DNA from: Chitinivibrio alkaliphilus ACht1
GTDB lineage: Bacteria; Fibrobacterota; Chitinivibrionia; Chitinivibrionales; Chitinivibrionaceae
Length of the DNA stretch: 64,000 bases
Direction: 5' to 3'
Assembly (NCBI RefSeq): GCF_000474745.1
Contig: NZ_ASJR01000011.1
Coordinates: forward strand, 1-64,000
The translations under genes were made by a program, and so were the position numbers. Below the pieces are notes generated by a model. That model made no database searches. It was not told where the DNA came from and saw only the letters and a list, made by a program, of their open reading frames with translations. Below are positions 1 to 8,509 of this stretch, in pieces. The first letter of the stretch is position 1, and every line of letters begins with the position of its first letter.

Positions 1-143
1 TCAATAGTGCCGGACGGCGCTTAGGACGAGGCGCATACTCTGCACAGATTGACCTGCGATGGAGTGGACCGGAGGGGTCTACCCAACGTGCGAGAAGAGA
101 ACGAATGATCGGGATTAAGGAAGATCTCTTTCCTACGCAATAA
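1..143 (+). CDS. C-terminal end of an exported or surface protein (partial)
   Basis: An open frame enters from the left edge and stops with TAA at 141-143, giving about 46 residues. The fragment contains GRRLGRGAY followed by SAQIDLRW and ends in GIKEDLFPTQ. I associate such a GR-x-LG-x-GAY turn followed by beta strands with the FlgD-like or Por-type C-terminal beta domains of large secreted Fibrobacterota and Bacteroidota proteins; that link is inference from pattern memory. The rest of the gene is outside the window, so no function is given. The frame runs without a stop up to a strong hairpin terminator just downstream, which supports it being a true 3' end. Confidence 0.5.
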   Translation, partial: NSAGRRLGRGAYSAQIDLRWSGPEGSTQRARRERMIGIKEDLFPTQ

Positions 144-149
144 ATAAAA

Positions 150-177
150 CCCCCGTGCCGGATTTCCGGCGCGGGGG
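150..177. terminator. Bidirectional intrinsic terminator between convergent genes
   Basis: A 12-bp GC-rich stem (150-161 with 166-177, one G-T pair) closes an ATTT loop. Read leftward it is followed by TTTTATTTA, so it should terminate the ispG-glycosyltransferase operon that ends at 275. Read rightward it follows the partial gene but has only a weak T tract. Confidence 0.75.
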
Positions 178-274
178 AATTGTTACAGGGCCGGTACCTG
201 TACGTTGATTTTTCCGCAGGAAAACGGTTATGGTCTTTAGATTCTACGAAGGAGTTTTTTTCACGGGAATGTAC

Positions 275-1381
275 TTATGGAGTGCATTTGCGTGTAAGAA
301 GTGCTTCTGTTTCGTCTGCCGCTTGTTTCCAGGAAAATCGCTCTGCCCAGGGACGACAATTTTCACGCAGTTTTGCTTCAAGGGCGGGGGTTTCTACATA
401 TTCCTTCACCCGTCGGGCTAAATCGCGCCACGACCCAAAACGGTAGAGCAGTCCCGTGGTATTGTCCTGTACGCTGTCGCAGAGTCCCGGTGCTCTGTTT
501 GCTATAACCGGTGTGCCGCACGCATTTGCTTCAATCACCGTCAAGCCCCACCCCTCTTTATAGCTGGTCTGTAGCACTGCTCGGGCGTGACGGTAGAGAG
601 ATCGTTTTTTTTCTGTGCTCACAAAGCCGTGCAGGGTGATGCGATGGCCGAGCTGTTTGTCTGCTATCCACTCTGCTACAACCTCTTTGTACGGGCCATC
701 TCCTGCAATGGCCAGGTGAAGATCCGGATAGGAGGTATGGAGCAACTGAAAGGCACGTAAGGCGTCCATAATACCCTTATATTTTTGAATACGCCCAATC
801 CAGAGAAGATACGGAGGGGCCGTAGACTCCTCGCGAGGCGGAGTATAGTAGGTAAGGTTACATCCGTTGTGTACAAGGGCAATATGTGAGGGGTCGACCC
901 CCATGGAAGCCAGCTCTTTTTTTGTCGATTCACTTACCACGATAAAGGAGGATTTGCGGTAGACAATACGGAGGGTTTGCTCCATCAGATAGATAAAGAG
1001 CGCAAGGGGAAAAGAACATTCGTGAAAGATTGATTTTTTCCAAAGATGGTGCATTTGAATAAGATGTGGCGTTTTAGTGCGGAGGGGAGTGCCAAAGGGC
1101 AGTTTGTTAAAATCTTCAACGACAATATGGGCATCACTTTGACGGATTAACCGGGGCAGCAAAACAAAGACACGAATCCAGAAATCATAGTCGTTGCCAA
1201 AACGAAGTATTCGAATTCCATGCAGGAGTTCACTCGGTGAAGCGCCAGGAAAGCGGCTTGTCACCAAGGTAATGGTATGGCCCCGCTGAGAGAGATCTTC
1301 GTATATTTTATGCAGACGCACCTCAGCCCCACCGGCACGGGGGTGTTTTTTGTCTCGCCAGTTCAGTACCAGAATATTCAT
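275..1381 (-). CDS. Glycosyltransferase, GT4/GT1-like (GT-B fold)
   Basis: A 368-residue cytoplasmic or membrane-associated sugar transferase. The N-terminus has the donor-fold start MNILVLNW followed by GGAEVRLHKIYEDLSQRGH, the usual glycine-rich acceptor loop. The C-terminal half has LLWIGRIQKYKG and the E-x7-E signature around EGWGLTVIE and NACGTPVIA, which binds the nucleotide-sugar. The start ATG overlaps the ispG stop as ATGA, so the two are translationally coupled and this is the last gene of the operon before the terminator at 150-177. Donor and acceptor cannot be told from sequence. Such enzymes build lipopolysaccharide, glycolipids or exopolysaccharide. Confidence 0.85.
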   Translation of the reverse strand: MNILVLNWRDKKHPRAGGAEVRLHKIYEDLSQRGHTITLVTSRFPGASPSELLHGIRILRFGNDYDFWIRVFVLLPRLIRQSDAHIVVEDFNKLPFGTPLRTKTPHLIQMHHLWKKSIFHECSFPLALFIYLMEQTLRIVYRKSSFIVVSESTKKELASMGVDPSHIALVHNGCNLTYYTPPREESTAPPYLLWIGRIQKYKGIMDALRAFQLLHTSYPDLHLAIAGDGPYKEVVAEWIADKQLGHRITLHGFVSTEKKRSLYRHARAVLQTSYKEGWGLTVIEANACGTPVIANRAPGLCDSVQDNTTGLLYRFGSWRDLARRVKEYVETPALEAKLRENCRPWAERFSWKQAADETEALLTRKCTP

Positions 1382-2430
1382 TGGTCTTGTTCGATAAGAG
1401 CGATAAGTTCCGGGATGAGTGCTGCTTCAGATACCTTTTTTACCACCGTACCTTTTTTGAAGATCAGCCCCACTCCGTCTCCGCCGGCAATGCCGTAGTC
1501 TGCTTCCCGTGCTTCTCCTGGGCCGTTCACAACACACCCCATGACAGCCACGGTGATATCTTTCTCGATGGGGGTTATGTATGCTTCAACCTCTTCTGCC
1601 AGCTGTACAAGGTTAATACGGGTTCGGCCACAGGTAGGACAGGCAATAACCGTTGGGCCTGAGGCCAGACCGAGAGATTGAAGTATTCCCTTCGCTACGG
1701 GGATCTCCTCACAGGGATCTCCCGCCAAGGAGACTCGAATAGTATCGCCGATGCCGCGTGAAAGAAGCGCGCCCAGCCCCACGGATGATTTTATTGTACC
1801 AAAGCGTGGGGTGCCCGCTTCGGTAATACCAAGATGTTGCGCATAGGAGGTCTGGGCACTCAGGGCTGTGCAGGCAGCCACGGTGGTGGGAACATCCGAT
1901 GCTTTTATGGAGAGAACCATGTCATAAAAACCGGCACTTTCGAGGAGGGCAATATGCTCTTGAGCGCTTTCCACAAGGGCTTGCGGTGTCGGGCCGCCAT
2001 GTTTTTTAAGAATGTCCTTCTGCAGGGAGCCGGCGTTTACTCCAACTCGAATGGGTATGCCTGCTTCTTTGGCCGCAGCAACCACCGCAAAGACTCGTTC
2101 CTTTGATCCAATATTGCCAGGGTTAATTCGAATTTTATCTGCTCCGTAGGCTATGGCTGCAAGGGCCATGCGGTAGTCGAAGTGGATATCGGCAACAAGG
2201 GGAACAGTGGTGTTTTCCCGAATCTTTTTAAAAGCTTCTGCTGCTTCCGTATTGTACACGGATACTCGCACAATATGACACCCGGCACTGTGCAGGGCGT
2301 GTATTTGATCAAGAGTAGCAGAAACATCTGTCGTGGGGGTGTTTGTCATAGACTGTATTGCCACGGGGGCACCGCCGCCTACGGGCACAGAGCCGACAAA
2401 CACCTGTTTTGTTGTAGTTCTATCCATCAT
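1378..2430 (-). CDS. ispG: 4-hydroxy-3-methylbut-2-en-1-yl diphosphate synthase (IspG/GcpE)
   Basis: IspG converts 2-C-methyl-D-erythritol 2,4-cyclodiphosphate to HMBPP in the non-mevalonate isoprenoid pathway, using a [4Fe-4S] cluster. The 350-residue protein has the typical start RTTTKQVFVGSVPVGGGAPV and the QSMTNT motif, an N-terminal TIM barrel, and a C-terminal cluster domain. Visible cysteine motifs are CPTCGRT and GCVVNGPGEA, which hold the cluster, and E-A-R-E-ADYG-I-AGG follows. Its length is that of the bacterial two-domain form. The start (ATGATG at 2430/2427) overlaps the end of the upstream gene by 11 bases. The other MEP genes seen here, ispE and ispD, are far away in different operons. 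Confidence 0.97.
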   Translation of the reverse strand: MMDRTTTKQVFVGSVPVGGGAPVAIQSMTNTPTTDVSATLDQIHALHSAGCHIVRVSVYNTEAAEAFKKIRENTTVPLVADIHFDYRMALAAIAYGADKIRINPGNIGSKERVFAVVAAAKEAGIPIRVGVNAGSLQKDILKKHGGPTPQALVESAQEHIALLESAGFYDMVLSIKASDVPTTVAACTALSAQTSYAQHLGITEAGTPRFGTIKSSVGLGALLSRGIGDTIRVSLAGDPCEEIPVAKGILQSLGLASGPTVIACPTCGRTRINLVQLAEEVEAYITPIEKDITVAVMGCVVNGPGEAREADYGIAGGDGVGLIFKKGTVVKKVSEAALIPELIALIEQDQ

Positions 2431-4069
2431 AGAGGGAGTACTCGTTGTTATAGCGTCTTAGTAAATAGACCCGCATGGCGGAAAAGGCCTCATCGTGGGC
2501 ATGTTCTCGCAGGAGGTCAGTATTAGTATAGTATATTTTTAGGGCGTCCATGAAATTTCTATTTTCCACGTTGGTGTAAATTTTTCCAATAACCTCAGCG
2601 GCCTTGGCTGCATGGGCGCTGTCACTTTGTTCTTCTTGCAAAGCTTGAATACGGGCAATGTCCGGGTCATCGTGGGTCTCAAAATATTCGTTGATGCGCA
2701 TGCGTACAATAAAAAGGCTCCTCGCGTCTCCATAGGCAAAGAGATCGTCCCGGTGACGGTCATAGCGGCGTCGTGCGCGACGAAAGCGTCCTCGGTCAAG
2801 TAGCTCGGTAATGGCCGCAAGGCGATCTTCTGCTCGAGCTTGATTACGAGTGAGTCGCCGATGCTCACGGTCAAAGCGGCGCATTTTCCGGCGATTCTCC
2901 CGTCGATAGTGCTGTATCGCCTTTGCTTCTATCATGGCAAAACGCTGTTCCACGGAATCTCGCCGTGAATGGAGGCGTCCCTGAATATCTCCTGTTGAAA
3001 TAAGTCCGCCCGTGGGGGCAGCACCATTGAGCCCTTCAAGTTGTCGTGCCACAGATTTTGCGGTTTCATCGTCCATGTGGCGTTGACTTGCTTGGAGTAT
3101 TTTTCGATCTACCATGGCCAGTTTTGAATTGGATATGCCTGCTTGAGAAAGGGTGTTTTCCATAAATCGAGCGGCTTCCTGCGTGTCACCGGGACGAATA
3201 AGGGAAATACCGTGAGATACAAGGGAGTCCTCTACACGATCAATTTCCGCAGCCATCTCTTCCAGACGTCGCTGATACCGGTTTGTAAAAGATCGATCCA
3301 GCCGTTCCGAGGCATTTTCAAGGTCAGCAGAAAAGATTTGGATGGTCCGTCGTGAGTGAGTAATATGTTGGTTTGCTGCAACCTGTTCTTCCACTTTCCG
3401 GAGTCGCTCGTCTAGCTCGTCACGAAGAAACTGGGCGGTTCTACGTTGCGTAATACGACGGCTCCATTGGTCGTAGAGTCCGGGAGATATTCCCAGGTAG
3501 CGGCGGTTGCTCACGGCATACTCATAGAGCTCTTTTGCCGTATCATAGTCGCCTCGACCAAAGGCATCGTTAATGGATTGGGTTGTTTTTTGACGAATGT
3601 AGCGTTGGTGGTGATTTACCAAGTCTGCCAGCTCATTGGCATGGCGCGTATCTAGGGAAAGCATGGAGGCATGGAGCCCGTAGAGTTTTGCAAAGGAGGG
3701 ACGTTCCGCATCGAGTTCTTTGTTAAATTCGTCCACAATCTCATTAATTTCAACCCCGCGCCGATAGGCATTTACCGTGTTATACTCTTCTTGCTCAAGG
3801 GCAATTTGAGCTTCCAACTCATTGACGCGCCACAAAATATATCGGGCATTGGGGTCGGTTTCTGCCTTCTCACGTAGGCGTTGAGCAGCTTGTCGTGCTT
3901 GCTGTATTGCCTCTTTTTGGCTGGTAGAACTTCCGCCGGCCCGGCGATCCGCAGCGATAAAGCGATAGTAGGCTCTCTGGATTGTTGTATCAATTTCTGC
4001 TTGGCTGAGAAACTCCTGTGCCCCCAAGGGGAGGGAAATAAGAAGCCACAAGAGGACCTGTCGTTTCAT
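2420..4069 (-). CDS. Exported helical/coiled-coil protein of unknown function
   Basis: I do not recognise this 549-residue protein. It starts with a short signal peptide (MKRQVLLWLLISLPLGAQ) with a likely cleavage after GAQ, so it is probably periplasmic. The rest is very rich in Arg, Glu, Ala and Gln and looks almost wholly alpha-helical, with heptad-like stretches (LREKAETDPNARY, LRKVEEQVAANQ) and an Arg-rich stretch near residues 395-450. TPR-like or long coiled-coil structure is likely. It overlaps the upstream membrane-protein gene by 4 bases (ATGA) and ispG by 11, so it is made with them. It may be a lineage-specific envelope protein. Confidence 0.75.
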   Translation of the reverse strand: MKRQVLLWLLISLPLGAQEFLSQAEIDTTIQRAYYRFIAADRRAGGSSTSQKEAIQQARQAAQRLREKAETDPNARYILWRVNELEAQIALEQEEYNTVNAYRRGVEINEIVDEFNKELDAERPSFAKLYGLHASMLSLDTRHANELADLVNHHQRYIRQKTTQSINDAFGRGDYDTAKELYEYAVSNRRYLGISPGLYDQWSRRITQRRTAQFLRDELDERLRKVEEQVAANQHITHSRRTIQIFSADLENASERLDRSFTNRYQRRLEEMAAEIDRVEDSLVSHGISLIRPGDTQEAARFMENTLSQAGISNSKLAMVDRKILQASQRHMDDETAKSVARQLEGLNGAAPTGGLISTGDIQGRLHSRRDSVEQRFAMIEAKAIQHYRRENRRKMRRFDREHRRLTRNQARAEDRLAAITELLDRGRFRRARRRYDRHRDDLFAYGDARSLFIVRMRINEYFETHDDPDIARIQALQEEQSDSAHAAKAAEVIGKIYTNVENRNFMDALKIYYTNTDLLREHAHDEAFSAMRVYLLRRYNNEYSLYDG

Positions 4070-4827
4070 AGGGTCTGCTCCTTTTCTTCTTCCAGAACAT
4101 ACAAATAGGTATTGTCCAGAATTTGAGTGGATTTTGCGCGGTGATAGTTTGAATTTATGATAACTGTGTCGTCTCCATCATCTCCAAATCGCGATATGTC
4201 TTCGGACAGGGTATGAAAGATGGGGGTGTCGTGATTTTCTGAGCGGTGGATTAAGAGCACCTCAACCCCATATTGTTCTGCCAGAGATGTGAGGCGTGAC
4301 AAGGGGTATACCCCCGTACCGTAGAGTCGCAGATCCTTCTCTTTTTCCTGCAGTACCGTGCGATGATGGAAAAGAATGCGCGGTGGGGTCTCACTGCTTG
4401 TGCGAAAGGAGGTGGTCGTTGTGTCCGCGGGCAGGGTATCAGTATTGAATGACGAAAGAATAAGACCGGAAGAGTCTACCACAAGAAGAGAAAAGAGAGC
4501 GGGAAAGAGTTCTCCATAGTAGGTGGCACTCTGCCGAATAACCCGGGCAGCAGGGCGATTTTCTGCAAAATAAGAGAGCATGAAATCCCGATTTTGTCCC
4601 ATGGCATATATTACTCGTTCCATGGTTTCGTGGAGGAGGTTTTCCTCACGGGCAATATGATACTCCATGGATTGCAGGGCAAGGAACAGTTTTTTTGATG
4701 TTGTGTCGGGTGAGGCGGGATGCTCGACAGATGCGAAAAAGCGACCGCTGTAGAGGCCCGCGCCAAAGGAGATGAGAATACAAAAAATAGAAGGAGTAAT
4801 TTTTTCATAGAAACCTTTTTTTCTCAA
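4066..4827 (-). CDS. Signal-anchored periplasmic protein, possibly a sensor (N-terminus probably frameshifted)
   Basis: A 253-residue reading from TTG at 4827 has a short hydrophobic stretch (SIFCILISFGAGLYSG) near residue 13, then a long periplasmic-type domain with helices (LHETMERVIYAMGQ) and a mixed region with SLLVVDSSGLILSSF, reminiscent of a PAS/Cache-type extracellular sensor. No output domain is present. The TTG lacks a well spaced ribosome site. In another frame an ATG at 4808 has AAGG six bases upstream and encodes MKKLLLLFF, a perfect signal-anchor start. One extra T in the T6 run (plus strand A6 at 4782-4787) would join that start to this frame and give a 247-residue protein. Function unknown. 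Confidence 0.65.
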   Translation of the reverse strand: MRKKGFYEKITPSIFCILISFGAGLYSGRFFASVEHPASPDTTSKKLFLALQSMEYHIAREENLLHETMERVIYAMGQNRDFMLSYFAENRPAARVIRQSATYYGELFPALFSLLVVDSSGLILSSFNTDTLPADTTTTSFRTSSETPPRILFHHRTVLQEKEKDLRLYGTGVYPLSRLTSLAEQYGVEVLLIHRSENHDTPIFHTLSEDISRFGDDGDDTVIINSNYHRAKSTQILDNTYLYVLEEEKEQTL

Positions 4828-4900
4828 TTCCTGTGATCACATCTCTGCAATATATATATTAGTAGCCGCAAATTGGGTAATCTAATAGTAAGGAGATAGT

Positions 4901-5098
4901 ATGAATATACGTACCGGTTCAAAAAACTCCATTGAAAACCGTGGAGAAAAGGTTGTGATGACCTGTTCCGTTTGTGGACAAGAGCGCAAGCCTATTCGTG
5001 TTATGGCTCTCAATGCAAAAAAATGGGGTATGAGTGTAAGTGTGGTTTGCTTGATCGAGCAGGGAATGTTATCGACCTGTAAATGCAGATCAGCTTGA
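4901..5098 (+). CDS. Small zinc-ribbon-like protein, frame broken at an A7 run
   Basis: As written the frame from ATG 4901 (AAGGAGA seven bases upstream) gives 65 residues with one zinc knuckle, MTCSVCGQER, then an unconvincing tail. At 5017-5023 there is an A7 run phased GC-A-AAA-AAA. Moving to the -1 frame there gives MGYECKCGLLDRAGNVIDL and a stop at 5080-5082, supplying the second knuckle C-x-C. The 60-residue joined product is a plausible C-x2-C...C-x-C zinc ribbon. Either one A is missing from the sequence, the gene is mutated, or the heptamer is a programmed -1 frameshift site. A hairpin terminator follows at 5117-5142. The role of the protein is unknown. Confidence 0.6.
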   Translation: MNIRTGSKNSIENRGEKVVMTCSVCGQERKPIRVMALNAKKWGMSVSVVCLIEQGMLSTCKCRSA

Positions 5099-5116
5099 CT
5101 TCTTGTTCAAATCTGT

Positions 5117-5142
5117 AAAAAAGAGGAGTGATCCTCTTTTTT
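5117..5142 (+). terminator. Intrinsic terminator after the zinc-ribbon gene
   Basis: An 11-bp stem AAAAAAGAGGA / TCCTCTTTTTT with a GTGA loop ends in a run of T on the plus strand and, by symmetry, on the minus strand. It can therefore also stop dgt transcription arriving from the right. The 154 bases between it and the dgt stop show nothing else. Confidence 0.8.
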
Positions 5143-5296
5143 GCTTTTCTGGGGGTGAATACAGCGACCCTGTTTTTCTTGCATGTTCCGCGGGTCCTTC
5201 TTTTTGTGTTGCACCTTGAATCATGCTTCTCATGAGCTGGTGGTTCGGTCATACGTTCCGTGCGTGCCCAATCAATTTTGTGCAGGATACGGTGAA

Positions 5297-6661
5297 TTAC
5301 TCTATCCCGCGAAATATGCGGTACCGTTTCAGGGCAAAATTATCCGTCATACCACTGATGTAGTCCACGGCAAGCTGCAGCCGGCTGTAAAGGGAGTGAT
5401 CGCTAAAGTGTTCATAGATAAAGCGATAATTGGAAGAGATCATATTATAGAGCCGTGGTTGTTTCGGATTCTTCTGTAACTCATCGCTGCTGACTGCTTC
5501 CACAAATTCATCAAGGAGGTAGTGGATGATATTAAAGCCAACCACCTCTTTTTCAATAATGGTTTTATGAGCAAAAATATGTTGTCCCAGATCTTTAAAG
5601 ACCCGGCGAATGTTGGATGCCCAGGAGTTTTCCAAGAGGTCTTTGTTGTAGGTGCCGGCGCAGATTTCATCAATATGGGCGTAAAAAGTATCCACCGCGG
5701 CGGAAATCATAAAGCGTTGTACCACAATGCGAAAGCGTTGCACCGCCAGCTCAAGTTTGTTTTTGTAGCTCTGAGCAACATCGTTGTAGAGGTCGGTAAA
5801 TAGGGTGATAAAGTCTGCATCCCGCTCTTGTTCAGACAGGGATATTGGCTGCAGGCCTTCTTCGAGAAATGTACGAATTTCCATATATCCGATCAATCCT
5901 TTTTTACAGGCATCTTCAATATCTGCAATGGAGTAGGCGATATCATCGGCTGCTTCGAGGAGAAAGGTGAGGGGGTAGCGTCCAGAGAGGGAGAATTCCC
6001 GGGCGATGTCTGCATAATCAGCTGCTTCAGATTGAAAATATCCGAATTTTTTGCGGAGGATTCCTCCCTCTGAGGTGTTTCCTTCAAGGGATGAACAGGG
6101 ATATTTGACGATGGTTGCCAGTACAGCAAAGGTAAGGTTCATTCCTTCGCTATCCTTTATATAATGTAGTTTTCGAAGAACCCGAAAGGTTTGTACATTT
6201 CCGTCAAAATAGATAAAGTCGTGTTGCTGAGCAGGTGTTAGGGCATCTGCGCAAGTGAAGTTTGTGCGGAAAAAACGACGAAAGTAGTCTTGAATGGCCC
6301 ATTCACCGAAATGGCCAAAGGGGGGATTGCCAATATCATGGACAAGTCCGGCCGTTGCAAGAATGGAAGGAATATGACCTCGTTTTTCGGGACTGAGTAT
6401 ACCCGCATCAATGAGGCGGTTTTCTACGCTCAGTCCAATTGACCGCCCAAGGGATGATACCTCTATGGAATGGGTAAGGCGGGTTCGAACAAAATCACCC
6501 TTGTCAAGCTGAAATACTTGGGTCTTGTCTTGCAGTCGGCGAAATGATGAAGAGAATACAACCCGTGAAAAATCATTTTCAAAGGGGTTCCGTTGATCCT
6601 CAGATGTTTGCATAGAACTGCGAAAGCGTCGATCCGTGAGGAACTGGTCAAAGCTGTTCAT
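5297..6661 (-). CDS. dgt: Deoxyguanosinetriphosphate triphosphohydrolase (dGTPase)
   Basis: A 454-residue HD-domain enzyme that hydrolyses dGTP (and in many homologues other dNTPs) to the nucleoside and triphosphate, controlling dNTP pools. Visible motifs are FSSSFRRLQDKTQVF, then the metal-binding H of RLTHSIEVSSLGRSIG, the HD pair in GLVHDIGNPPFGHFGE, and the downstream LLEAADDIAYSIADIEDA that completes the HD site. The ATG at 6661 is chosen because CGGAG lies six bases upstream; an in-frame TTG ten codons earlier has no such support. It follows a 34-residue membrane peptide gene on the same strand by 56 bases. Confidence 0.95.
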   Translation of the reverse strand: MNSFDQFLTDRRFRSSMQTSEDQRNPFENDFSRVVFSSSFRRLQDKTQVFQLDKGDFVRTRLTHSIEVSSLGRSIGLSVENRLIDAGILSPEKRGHIPSILATAGLVHDIGNPPFGHFGEWAIQDYFRRFFRTNFTCADALTPAQQHDFIYFDGNVQTFRVLRKLHYIKDSEGMNLTFAVLATIVKYPCSSLEGNTSEGGILRKKFGYFQSEAADYADIAREFSLSGRYPLTFLLEAADDIAYSIADIEDACKKGLIGYMEIRTFLEEGLQPISLSEQERDADFITLFTDLYNDVAQSYKNKLELAVQRFRIVVQRFMISAAVDTFYAHIDEICAGTYNKDLLENSWASNIRRVFKDLGQHIFAHKTIIEKEVVGFNIIHYLLDEFVEAVSSDELQKNPKQPRLYNMISSNYRFIYEHFSDHSLYSRLQLAVDYISGMTDNFALKRYRIFRGIE

Positions 6662-6717
6662 GGTGGGCTCCGAAAAAAGAACTCCCCCCAATATATGTTA
6701 TGTGGGAGGGGGCGGTG

Positions 6718-6822
6718 TTACTGCCGTCTCAGCCGTCTTTTTTTTCGGTCAAATCCCTGTGAAATATCACGGATCAGAAAGAGAAAAAACAGGGTTACGA
6801 GTAGTATCGAAAAAATATTCAT
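6718..6822 (-). CDS. 34-residue single-span membrane peptide
   Basis: This very short gene begins with ATG at 6822 and has a strong ribosome site (AAGGAG six bases upstream). It encodes MNIFSILLVTLFFLFLIR, one hydrophobic helix, followed by a short tail rich in Lys and Arg (DRKKRRLRRQ) and a TAA at 6718-6720. The layout predicts an inner-membrane peptide with a positively charged cytoplasmic C-terminus. It lies directly upstream of dgt on the same strand and may share its transcript. Function unknown; the ribosome site and clean hydrophobic pattern are the only support. Confidence 0.6.
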   Translation of the reverse strand: MNIFSILLVTLFFLFLIRDISQGFDRKKRRLRRQ

Positions 6823-7050
6823 GGTTGACTCCTTGTGATATGTGTATGGGTAAAGTATAGGATACAGAGAAACGTGACGCAAGGTACATTTTTAGAACAT
6901 GATTATATCTGTTCCAGTGTAATTACCAATCATGTATATTTATTATAAGATAATTGTAACGCAGTATGGGTATACAGGTACGTCAGTAGTACGAAAGAGT
7001 CAGAGAAACGTTTCTGTATTCTGCCCGCTGCACATTTGGAGGAGTAATCA

Positions 7051-8109
7051 ATGAAGGCAATGCATATTGGAGACCTCACGGTTCCTGTGCCTATTGTTCA
7101 GGGAGGAATGGGCGTTGGCATCTCCTTGTCAGGCCTAGCAGCAGCAGTAGCTAATAACGGTGGTGTTGGGGTGATTTCCAGTGCTGGCTTGGGGTTAATA
7201 TATAAAGATGCGTCAAAAAACTTTCTTCAAGCAAGTATCGATGGGCTGCGTGCTGAGCTACGAAAAGCACGAAAGCATACGAAAGGAGCTATTGGTGTAA
7301 ATATCATGGTTGCTTTGAGTAATTTTGATGACATGGTACGTACATCGATAGAAGAGAAAGCCGACGTTATATTCTCCGGCGCGGGGCTTCCTCTGGATTT
7401 GCCAAAATTCCTTACCTCGGATAGTGTTACAAAATTGGTTCCCATCGTATCTTCCGCCAAGGGGCTCCGGGTCATTTGTCGCAAATGGAAGAGTAAATTT
7501 AACTATCTGCCCGATGCGGTCGTCGTAGAAGGTCCGAATGCGGGAGGGCATCTTGGTTTCAAACCCGAGCAACTTGATGATGCGAACTACTCCCTTGAGG
7601 AGCTGGTTGAAGCTGTTGTCCGTGAACGTGATCTCTGTACAGAGAAGTATGGGGTACGTTTTCCTGTTATTGCCGGTGGGGGGCTTTTTACGCGGGAAGA
7701 TGTACGCGACATTCTTTCCCATGGTGCCGATGGCGTACAAATTGGAAGTCGTTTTGTAACAACCACAGAGTGCGACGCCCATGAGGATTTTAAACAACAG
7801 TATATCCAAGCGGAGGAGAAGGATGTTATGGTTATCCAAAGTCCCGTGGGGATGCCCGGAAGAGCCTTGAAAAACCGCTTTGTAGAAGAGGTTGAAGCTG
7901 GAGCGAGAAAGCCTACTGGGTGCCCCGTAAAATGCATTAAAACCTGCGATATCTCAAATACCCCGTACTGTATTATCTCCGCTTTGTACAATGCGTATCG
8001 TGGTAAGCTTGACCGAGGCTATGCCTTTTGTGGAAGCAAGGCGTATATGGCAGACCGAATTAGCAGTGTGGCAGAAGTTATGGATGATTTAAAACACGCC
8101 TTTGAATAA
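7051..8109 (+). CDS. FMN-dependent nitronate monooxygenase / FabK-like enoyl reductase family
   Basis: A 352-residue TIM-barrel flavoprotein of the 2-nitropropane dioxygenase family. The N-terminus has PIVQGGMGVGISLSGLAAAV, the FMN phosphate region; the middle has VVEGPNAGGHLGF, and then PVIAGGGLF and GADGVQIGSRFVTT, the typical flavin-binding strand ends. A C-terminal cysteine group, GCPVKCIKTCDISNTPYC, is unusual for characterised nitronate monooxygenases and could bind a metal; that is inference. A ribosome site GGAGG-like lies before ATG 7051. It is monocistronic or leads the rightward block; 228 bases separate it from the divergent membrane peptide gene. Substrate not predictable. Confidence 0.88.
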   Translation: MKAMHIGDLTVPVPIVQGGMGVGISLSGLAAAVANNGGVGVISSAGLGLIYKDASKNFLQASIDGLRAELRKARKHTKGAIGVNIMVALSNFDDMVRTSIEEKADVIFSGAGLPLDLPKFLTSDSVTKLVPIVSSAKGLRVICRKWKSKFNYLPDAVVVEGPNAGGHLGFKPEQLDDANYSLEELVEAVVRERDLCTEKYGVRFPVIAGGGLFTREDVRDILSHGADGVQIGSRFVTTTECDAHEDFKQQYIQAEEKDVMVIQSPVGMPGRALKNRFVEEVEAGARKPTGCPVKCIKTCDISNTPYCIISALYNAYRGKLDRGYAFCGSKAYMADRISSVAEVMDDLKHAFE

Positions 8110-8224
8110 CTCCTTGAAAAAGGGGTGGATCTCTCGAAGGTCTTGGCAGCGGTGAATTATGTCGTTGCCTTTTCATAATTGATAATGTATACTTCCTGTA
8201 CCTATATTTTGAGAGGAGTACGCC

Positions 8225-8473
8225 GTGGAGCAACTGCGCACCGATTTGCGACGGGTAAAAGACCGGATTACTGATATGGAAGAGCAGGAAGCAACGGAGC
8301 TTCTTGAAAATATTGATGTACTGCTTGAGCATCCTGGAGAGCTCTCCTTTAAACACCATCGTATGATTGCAGAATCCCTGAAGCGTGCCCTAGAGCGCTT
8401 TGAATATGCGCACCCGCGTATCATCGATGAGCTGCGTACGATCATCACCTCCCTCAATGAAGCTGGTATTTAA
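8225..8473 (+). CDS. DUF4404-like small helical protein
   Basis: An 82-residue acidic, all-helical protein starting with GTG at 8225 behind GAGAGGAG. The pattern MEQLRTDLRRVKDRI...LLENIDVLLEH...LERFEYAHPRIIDELRTI...LNEAGI fits the DUF4404 family, in which the FE-x-SHPR-like segment and a terminal GI are conserved. The family is uncharacterised. It ends 36 bases before rpoN and probably shares its message. Confidence 0.7.
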   Translation: MEQLRTDLRRVKDRITDMEEQEATELLENIDVLLEHPGELSFKHHRMIAESLKRALERFEYAHPRIIDELRTIITSLNEAGI

Positions 8474-8509
8474 AAACGGGAGCAACAACCACGATTTACA
8501 GGGGGCTCT

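Noticed and set aside
4611-4808. A 65-codon leftward frame with a fine signal peptide
   Set aside because: After about residue 20 its composition stops looking protein-like, and it lies inside the 253-codon gene. It is better explained as the true N-terminus of that gene, cut off by a frame break.
7258-7839. A 193-codon leftward frame
   Set aside because: It is wholly antisense to the nitronate-monooxygenase-like gene and shows no domain or ribosome site.
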